A stretch of DNA of 64,000 nt from Actinomycetota bacterium (GTDB lineage Bacteria > Actinomycetota > Coriobacteriia > Anaerosomatales > PHET01), in NCBI GenBank assembly GCA_029265315.1, contig JAJUJM010000004.1, positions 77,032 to 141,031 on the forward strand, written 5' to 3'. The notes below the pieces were generated by a model, which did no database searches, was not told where the DNA came from, and was given only the letters and a program-made list of their open reading frames with translations. Each line of letters begins with the position of its first letter. Positions within the stretch are counted from its first letter, which is position 1. Positions 40,909 to 48,900 of the stretch are shown here, in pieces. Both the position numbers and the translations under genes were made by a program.

Positions 40909-42161
40909 CGGTCCACCTTGTAGCCGTGGGTCTGCTCGAGACCGAGCGTCCGTACCAGCGGGCGCAGGTACTCGAACCGCAAGGCCGAACCCGTGGCTGC
41001 GGGGTACAGGAGCCCCGCGCTGATGAGCGCGGCGGCGAGGTAGACCCCCGCCGATCGCGCACGCCCTGCGGTGATCACGTCGTCCACGGCGGAAGCCACG
41101 ATCGTCATCGCGAACGGCACGACGGCGACCGCCGACAGCACCCACACCGGGCGAGGCGAGATCGCGAGCGGCACGTACGAGGTCACGAACAGCGCGAGCA
41201 GCCACCTGTCCCGCTTGCGCCGCTCACGTGAAGCGAGCACGTGGATGACGGCCGGCAGCACGGCCAACCAGGTGACGGGGTTCCCGACACCGATCGCCAA
41301 CTGCGGCCCGGCCTGCGTCATCGCGAAGTCCGCATACGAGTAGAGCGGTACGATGAACCAGAGCGCCGGCCTGCTGTTGGCGAAGAACCCGACCAGCGGC
41401 TTGGTATGCGTCACCATCGCTTGGAATGCGGCAGCCTGGAAGGCGAACCACTCGCCCAGATCGTATCCCCGTCCGAACCACGGCAGGTACGTGAGCAGGT
41501 ATACCGTGAACGGCAGCACCGCCAGCGAGCTCGCTATGAAAGCGCTTTCCTCGACCGACCGCAGTCTCCATGCGCGTGCGGCAAGCATCGCGACTGAGAC
41601 GATGAGCGGCGCGAACACGTACGCCTTCGAGGCGATTCCCAGCCCGAATGCCAGACCAGAAAGGGGCAGCAGCCACCAACGGCCTGAACGGCCTATCTCG
41701 TCGCGCCGTACGTACTCGGCTGCGAGCCATGCGCCGGTGACCCCGAAGAACGCGGCGTGAACCTCTTGGATCACCTGGCGAGAGTAGTCCATGAGGAGCG
41801 GGTCGAGCGCCACGAGCGCAGCCGCGATCAAAGCAGCGCGCTCCGAGCGTCCAGCCGCACGGACAAGCAGCGCGACAACCGCGATCAACAGCGTGCCAAG
41901 CAACACGCTCGGCGCCTTCGCACCCACAGCGCCCCGGCCGAACACCTCGAGTGAGAGCCATGTGACGATGTTTCGCAGGACCGGATGGAACGGCATGATC
42001 GGGTACGGTTGCCCCGCGGTCATGTAGAAGTCGGCCGTCCATACCGCCAGCAGGTCGTCACGTGTAGGCAGGTACGAGGCCAAACCGATGATGCGGAGCA
42101 CGAAACCGAGCCCCGTCACAGTGGCGAGTTTCGCACGGAACGGTGGACCCGGGTGCTTCAC
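40905..42161 (-). CDS. PMT/GT39-like membrane glycosyltransferase (possible protein O-mannosyltransferase)
   Basis: The protein has 418 residues with about ten hydrophobic segments. An acidic pair in the first external loop (TRDDLLAVW), an AKAPSVLLGTL segment and a loop ALDPLLMDYSRQ fit the GT39/GT83 polyprenyl-phosphate-sugar transferase superfamily. PMT enzymes move mannose from polyprenyl-P-Man to Ser/Thr of secreted proteins outside the membrane, as in mycobacteria. ArnT-like lipid modification is an alternative. It overlaps genes on both sides (resB and an unknown anchored protein) and lies one gene from giant cytochrome 2, which is Thr/Ser rich. Cytochrome glycosylation is therefore an inference from context. 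Confidence 0.75.
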   Translation of the reverse strand: MKHPGPPFRAKLATVTGLGFVLRIIGLASYLPTRDDLLAVWTADFYMTAGQPYPIMPFHPVLRNIVTWLSLEVFGRGAVGAKAPSVLLGTLLIAVVALLVRAAGRSERAALIAAALVALDPLLMDYSRQVIQEVHAAFFGVTGAWLAAEYVRRDEIGRSGRWWLLPLSGLAFGLGIASKAYVFAPLIVSVAMLAARAWRLRSVEESAFIASSLAVLPFTVYLLTYLPWFGRGYDLGEWFAFQAAAFQAMVTHTKPLVGFFANSRPALWFIVPLYSYADFAMTQAGPQLAIGVGNPVTWLAVLPAVIHVLASRERRKRDRWLLALFVTSYVPLAISPRPVWVLSAVAVVPFAMTIVASAVDDVITAGRARSAGVYLAAALISAGLLYPAATGSALRFEYLRPLVRTLGLEQTHGYKVDR

Positions 42162-42925
42162 CGTGGCTCACCGCCGAACCCTGCAGCCGCACCGTCGAGC
42201 GCTCTGCGTGCAGCATCCGGCACAGAGGTGTCTTCCGTCGCGCGGTACAACACGACAGCGGTGGGCACCACGTCGACCTGCTGCAGGCGGGTGGCGAGCT
42301 CGGCCGCGACACCCGAACGGAAGTACGAGGCGTCCACGATCACGACGAGAGGAGCGTCTTGATGACGTGGCGCGGAAGCGATGTATCGCACGAAGCCCTC
42401 GTCGTTGGCCAGGATCGAATGACCGTCACGTGCTATGCCGGGGTATCCCAATGCACGCCCTTCGTCGATCTTGCGTCTCAGCTCCGCGGGGGGGACCAGA
42501 TAGTCGATGCGACGAACGACACCCGTCTTCGCCAGGACCCACAGCCACGAGTCACGGTCCGCACCGGCGCGATACAGCGTGCGCAGGTCGATCTCTGGAG
42601 CCGGCCATGCCAATGCACCCGGTGACGTCTCGATCGCGACCGGCGAGTAACCTAGGTCCTCGGTCACCACAAGGGCTACGGCTCCACGAGCATTGAGCGA
42701 CTCCAAGGCGGCCACGGTCTCGGTCGCGGTCTGCGTCACCACAGCTGCGGTGTCCGAGCGACGCGCCGAGACACCGCTCTGCTCCGCGAGGAAGAAGCTC
42801 GCGAGCAGCGCTGTCCCGATGAACGCGACAGTCACCCAGCGCTCGCTGAGCTGGGCATGAGCGCGAACGGCCGCTGGGGCGACGCTGTCTTCGTGACGAC
42901 CGATACGATTCATGATCCTCTGCAT
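42158..42925 (-). CDS. Membrane-anchored protein of unknown function
   Basis: The start is taken at ATG 42925 (255 residues). An ATG four codons later (42913) follows an AGAGG and is equally likely. Open sequence further upstream runs through the giant-2 terminator and is not coding. One helix at about residues 30-50 (WVTVAFIGTALLASFF) precedes an extracytoplasmic domain of about 200 residues with no motif I recognise, lacking Cys and haem sites. The stop overlaps the PMT-like start (ATGA at 42158-42161). The tight coupling suggests that it works with the glycosyltransferase, perhaps as an acceptor- or donor-presenting subunit, but this is speculative. Confidence 0.72.
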   Translation of the reverse strand: MQRIMNRIGRHEDSVAPAAVRAHAQLSERWVTVAFIGTALLASFFLAEQSGVSARRSDTAAVVTQTATETVAALESLNARGAVALVVTEDLGYSPVAIETSPGALAWPAPEIDLRTLYRAGADRDSWLWVLAKTGVVRRIDYLVPPAELRRKIDEGRALGYPGIARDGHSILANDEGFVRYIASAPRHQDAPLVVIVDASYFRSGVAAELATRLQQVDVVPTAVVLYRATEDTSVPDAARRALDGAAAGFGGEPR

Positions 42926-42932
42926 CCTAGCA

Positions 42933-42962
42933 GCAGGGCCCCGCCTTGCGGCGAGGCCCTGC
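42933..42962 (-). terminator. GC-rich hairpin after giant cytochrome 2
   Basis: GCAGGGCC-x-CGCC pairs with GGCG-x-GGCCCTGC (13-bp stem with one mismatch, 4-base loop), starting 27 bases after the stop at 42990. There is no T-tract. It separates giant 2 from the unknown protein and module B genes. Confidence 0.6.
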
Positions 42963-42989
42963 GTACGTTCTGTGTGCCGTACTCGAACG

Positions 42990-45900
42990 CTACGGCCAGT
43001 ACGGCGTCGTGGCCTCGTGACCGTTGCCGGAGAAGGTCGGCCACTGTCCATCCGTCGAGTCGCAGTTCGTGTTGCACGAGCCGCTCGTCGTGAAGTTCGT
43101 CTGGTTCGCACTGATCTTGTACGAGAGCATCGAGTCGCCCTGAGCGGTGGTCGCGTACGGCTCTGTGTCCTGCGCGACACCGTCGATAGTGCCGCCAGTG
43201 ACACGCCTCATCAGACGCGGCCGCTTCCACGCGTGCGGGATGCGCACGTGGCACGCTTGGCACTGGATGGTGTGCGCCGACCGATGCGTGCTCGTGTTCA
43301 GGGTCGTGTGGCACTTGTTGCACGGCGCAGGCGGATTGCTACCAGATGAGCCGAGACCGTTGTACCAGTGCGTCGTCGGACGAGTCGAGTTGCCGTCGAC
43401 GTAGAACGGCACCGACGCACCCTGCGGCCCATTGGGCGCGGCGTTGTACCAATGGCAGTCCTCGCAGAGCACCACGTCGCCGAACACCCACGTCGTACCG
43501 GTACGCGGATTCGTCTTGCCGGTGTAGGTGCCGAGCGGATCCAAACCGGTGCCGACGTTGACGCCGTTGATCGTGCCGATGGCGGTCGTGCCCTGGCCGA
43601 GCGGCCAGTTCGGCAGGTAGTTGAAGACGCGGTGCCCGCCCGAGCACTCCACGCCGCCGGCCGTCTTCCAGCTGCGGAACTCGCCGGCGCCGACTCGTGC
43701 CACGCCGATGCTCAGCGTGCTCGTCGGGATGGCGCTCGTGGTCTGGTGGCCCATCTGGACACCGTTGTTGGTGCCGGCGTCAGTCGTGGACTTGTGGCAC
43801 GTCTCGCAGCGCAGGTCGTTCGCCGTGATCGCATTGGCGATGACCGTGTCAGTGGCCTCGTAACCGACCGTGCCACCCTTGTCGGTGTGGCATACACCGC
43901 AGCCGACACCGTTGCGCTCCATCGTACGGCCTGCGCCACCGGAGGCGGCCGTGCCGTGCTCCTTCACCAGGTCGGAGAAGTGGCACGTGTACGCGCTCGC
44001 GCCGTTGTACGGGGCGGTTCCGCCGCATCCGATGTTGATGCTCGGAGCGTACGGGATGCCGTTCACCGTGGTGGTCGTCGTGACGGACCCGTTCCAGAAT
44101 GGTGAGGTCTCAGCGTCATGGTTCGCAGCACCGTGGCTGGTGTTCTTGTCGGTGTGGCACGCACCGGTGGCACCGCAGGTCTTCGGCTTGCCGGTCATGT
44201 CCTTGTCGAGCGAGTCGTGACAACCGGCACTGTCGCAGCCAGCGGTCGACGCGTTGCTCGTGACCGAGTTGTTGTGCGCGGCGCGCAGGTCGGTTCCGTG
44301 GCACGAGCCGCTCGAGCACCCGGACTCGACACCGACGTGGTTACTCGCGTACAGCGCGTGCTTGCCGTTGCCGTTCGTGACATGGCACTGGTCGCACGTC
44401 TGCAGGTTCCAGCTGTTCGTCTTGATGGTCGTCACCGAGTTGTCAGGCGACGTCGCGTTGTGGCAGTCGGAACACGTGGCCTGCGCCGTGTTGTTCCATG
44501 TCGTGTTGGCGGAATGCAGGTTGGCCGTCGTGGACGTGTCCTTGTGCGCGTTGCCGAGGCCGGCGCTGTGGCAGTTGTTGCACGCGTTCGCACCGCCGGC
44601 GTTGTACGTCGGATCGAGGATCGTCGTCATGCCGGTGGCCGTGTGCGTGGTCTCGTTGCCGGTCACGGTGCCGCCGTGGCTCGATGCCGTGTACGTGGTG
44701 TGGCACGCGCCGCCTGAGCCGCACGACTTCGCCGCACTCGCCATCGGCTTGTTCACCGCGTCGTGGCAACCGGTCACCTGGCAGCCGTTCGTCTTCGTCT
44801 GACCATGGAGTCGAGCCAGGTCATACGTCGTGTGGCAGCCAGCGCCGCTCGCGCCGCAACCCTGCGTGGATGTGCCGGTGTGGCCCGTCGCGTACGTGTT
44901 GTGGTAGCTCGGGCTGTGGCAGTCCGTGCACGCGTTGTTGGTCCAGTTGGTCGGGTGCTTGACCTGCGTGGACGCGCTCGCGGTGGGCGCACGGTCCTCG
45001 TTGTGGCAGTTGGTGCACAGGTTCGTCCACGCACTGTGACCCGAACCGAGGTTGCTCGTGATGGTCGTGGTCGCGTGCGCTGAGCCGAGCTGTGCGCTGT
45101 GACACGTCGAGCACGACGCGCTCGCCACGCCGGACGTGATCGTCGAGGTCATACCGCTCGTGGCGGTGTGTGTGGTGTCGTTGGCGTTCGTGTAGACGCC
45201 GTGGCTGGTCGAGGTGTAGGTCGTGTGGCAAGCACCGCCGACGCCACAGGACTTGGCCGCGCTCGTCATGGCCTTGTCGACCGCATCGTGGCAACCGGTC
45301 ACCTGGCAGCCGTTGGTCTTCGTGGTGCCGTGGAGCGCCGCGAGGTCATAGGTGTTGTGGCATCCAACACCGCTCGCGCCGCAACCCTGCGTGGATGTGC
45401 CGGTGTGACCCGTCGCGTACGTGTTGTGGTAGCTCGGGCTGTGGCAGTCGGTGCACAGATTGTTGGTCCAGTGGCTCTTGACCTGAGTGGCCGCATTCGC
45501 GGTGGGCGCGCGGTTCTCGTTGTGGCAGTCCTGACAGGTCGTGCCTGCGGTCGACGACCACGCCGTATGGCCGGAACCCAGGTTGGCGGTCGTCTTGGCC
45601 GGGTCGTGTGCTGCGAGCAGCGTGGCGCTGTGGCACGCCGAGCAGGCGGCGCTCGCGACGCCCGACGTGATCGTGGACGTCATGCCCGTCGCGGTGTGCC
45701 ACGTGGCATCGTTGCCCGTGACGGGGTTCGCCAGCGTCGCACGGTGCGTGGTCGTCGTGTAGTAGGTGCTCGTGTGGCACCCGGTCGCCTGACCGCACGA
45801 CTTCACGCTCGGGTTGTAGACCAGGTTGGCGCCGGTTCCGACCATGGCCGAGGTCCAGCTGGCCGAACCGGTGCGCGAGTGGCACCGCAGACAGCTGTTG

Positions 45901-48900
45901 TGGATCACCGTGTTGGCAGCGGTCGCTGTCGCACCCACCGAGCTCAGGTCGTTGGAGTGACAACCGATACCGGTGTTCGCACAACCGGTGCTCGCTGAGA
46001 CGTGAGCGGTCGCGCTAGCGTCCACGTGGATCGCGAGCGAACCGGACTGGTGGCACACGCCGCACGAGCTCGACGCGCCCGTGCCGGCCGTGTCCTTCGT
46101 TGACCAGTTGTTCGTGACCGCGGTCGTCGACGCGGTGTTGTTGTGACAGTTGCGACACGTGTTGGTGGGCTGCAGCGTCTTGGCCGATGTCGCAAGCGCA
46201 TGCTCAGAGGTCAGCGAAGACTGGGTCGTACGCATGTCGTGGCACAGGCCGCACTGCGTGCTGTAGAAGCTCGTATCGCTGGCCGGCACCGATGAGGTGG
46301 GTTGGTGCTTCGCCGCATCGCCGCCACCCAGGGTGTGAGTGTGGGTGTTGCTCGTGTAGGTGGTGTGACACGCGCCACCGACGCCACACGACTTCGCCGT
46401 GGGACGGTGCGCCTGGATGGTGTAGTTGTGGCATCCAGTGAGGTTGCAGCCACCCGATGCGTTCTTGTGGAGCGCGTGCAGGTCGGTTGTGTTGTGGCAG
46501 TTGATGCCGGTCGAACCGCAGGTGGTGGTCGTCTCGGCCACCGCGGGCGCGGTCGTCGCGTGATCGAGCGGCGTGCTCGTGGCCGGTGCGTGGCAGTCCG
46601 CACAGGTGTCGTTCGTCCAGTTGTTCTGGACCTCGGTGAGTCCTCGTGACAGCAGGTCACTGTGGCACTCGCCGCACGAGAGCGCGGATCCGTACGGGTC
46701 GCCCGGCGTCGTCAGGCTCGTGTGCTGGTTGGCCAGACCGTTGCCTGCCGTGCCGATGTTCGGGCTGTGGCAGTTGTTGCAGGTCGCACTCGCAGAGCCG
46801 CCAGCCGTGACGTTGGCCGTCATGCCCACGGCGGTGTGCGTCGTCTCAGAGTAGTGACCAGCCGGGTAGGCGCCGTTGACGGGCACCCGGTCGGCCGCGC
46901 CGGTGTAGTTCGAGTTGTGACAGTCCATGCACGTGCCGTCGCCGTTGAAGGCAGCCGCGTACACCGGCTTGCTCGGACTCGTGTGACACGGACCAGACGT
47001 GCAACCGCTGTTCGGGTGGTACGGATCAGCGAAGTTCGACGTGTCGCCGCCGGTCTGGTTGTGGCATCCGGGCTGCGCCATGCAGCCGGTCTCCGTCGCG
47101 TCGTCATAAGCGCTCGAAGCCGAGAAGACATGCGCCGTGGCCGTGCCGTGGTTGTCGTGGGTCTTGTCCGTGTGGCACCCGCTGCCGCCGGAACCGCACG
47201 TCTTCGTGGCCCCGGTCATGGGCTTGTCGAGCGCGTCATGGCAGCCGGCGCTGTCGCAGCCAGCGGTCGACGCGTTGCCCGTGACCGAGTTGTTGTGCAG
47301 TTGCCTCAGGTCACGCGTGTTGCCGTGGCAAGCGGTGTCCCATGTGCAGCCCGGCGCCTCGACGCCGACGTGGTTCGTCGCATAGTACTGATGTTTGCCG
47401 TTGCCGCGGGTCACGTGGCACTGGTCGCACGTGTTCGGGCTCCAGCTGTCGGTCTTGATGGATGCGACCGCGTTGTCAGGCGACGTCGCGTTGTGGCAGT
47501 CGGAGCACGTGGCCTGCGCGGTGCCAGCCCATCCCTGGTTGCCGGACTTGAGCACCGCAGTCGTCGATGTGTCCTTGTGAGCGTTGCCGAGGCCGGCGCT
47601 GTGGCAGTTGTTGCACGCGTTCGCACCGCCGGCGTTGTAGGTCGCATCGAGGATGGTGCTCATCGCCGACGCGGTGTGCGTGGTCTCGTTGCCGGTCACG
47701 GTGCCGCCGTGGCTTGATGCCGTGTACGTGGTGTGGCACGCGCCGCCTGAGCCGCACGACTTCGCCGCACTCGCCATCGGCTTGTTCACCGCGTCGTGGC
47801 AACCGGTCACCTGGCAGCCGTTCGTCTTCGTCTTGCCGTGCAGCAGCGCCAGGTCATACGTGTTGTGGCACCCATCGCCGCTCGCGCCGCAACCCTGCGT
47901 GGATGTGCCGGTGTGGCCCGTCGCATACGTGTTGTGGTAGCTCGGGCTGTGGCAGTCGGTGCACGCGTTGTTCGTCCAGTTCGCGGGCGCCTTCACCTGC
48001 GTGGACGCGCTCGCGGTGGGCGCACGGTCCTCGTTGTGGCAGTTGGTGCACAGGTTCGTCCATGCACTGTGACCCGAACCGAGGTTGCTCGTGACGGTCG
48101 TGGTCGCGTGCGCTGAGCCGAGCTGCGCGCTGTGACACGTCGAGCACGACGCGCTCGCCACGCCGGACGTGATCGTCGAGGTCATACCGCTCGTCGCGGT
48201 GTGCGTGGTGTCGTTCGCGTTCGTGTAGATGCCGTGGCTCGTGTTCGTGTAGCCGGTGTGGCAGCTCGTCGCGCCGCCGCAGCCCTTCGCGGTCGGCCGG
48301 TGCGCCTGGATCGAGTAGTTGTGGCAACCGGTCAGGCCGCAGCCGCCTGACGCGTCCTTGTGCAGCGCGTGCAGGTCGGTCGTGTTGTGGCAACCGGCGC
48401 CTGTGGTGCCGCATGACGAGCCGGACTCGGCGACCGCCGGAACGCTCGAGGCGTGATCGAACGGCGAGCTAGAGAGGCCCGTGTGGCAGTCGGCACACGT
48501 GTTGTTCGTCCAGTTCGCGACGACCTCCGCGTACCCGAAGGCGCGGGTATCGCCGTGACACTCGCCACACGAGAGCGACGTGCCGTACGGGCTTCCGCCG
48601 ATCGAGATGGACGAGTGCTGGTTCATCAGGCCGTTCGAGGAACCACCGACGTTCGGCGCGTGGCAGTTGTTGCAGGTAGCACTCGCCGAACCGCCCGCGT
48701 TCAGTGTCGCGGTCATGCCGACGGCGGTGTGGGTGGTCTCGCTGTAGTGACCGCCGGAGCCCGGCGCCGCAGGCAGGTTGTTGCGAGCCGGCGCGCCCGT
48801 GAACGCGCCACCATGGCACTCCTGGCAGTCGGTGGGCAGGAGACCCGTGAACGCCGGCTTGCTCGGGCTCGTATGGCACGTGCTCGTGAAGCAGAGCGAG

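Noticed and set aside
42926-43204. N-terminal extension of the unknown protein gene
   Set aside because: It would read through the giant-2 hairpin and overlap the end of the giant gene, and its peptide is Arg/Ser/Thr-rich noise.
44196-48830. CRISPR-like or tandem-repeat array
   Set aside because: The repeats are long, in frame and encode haem-site blocks of one protein. There are no short repeats with unique spacers.
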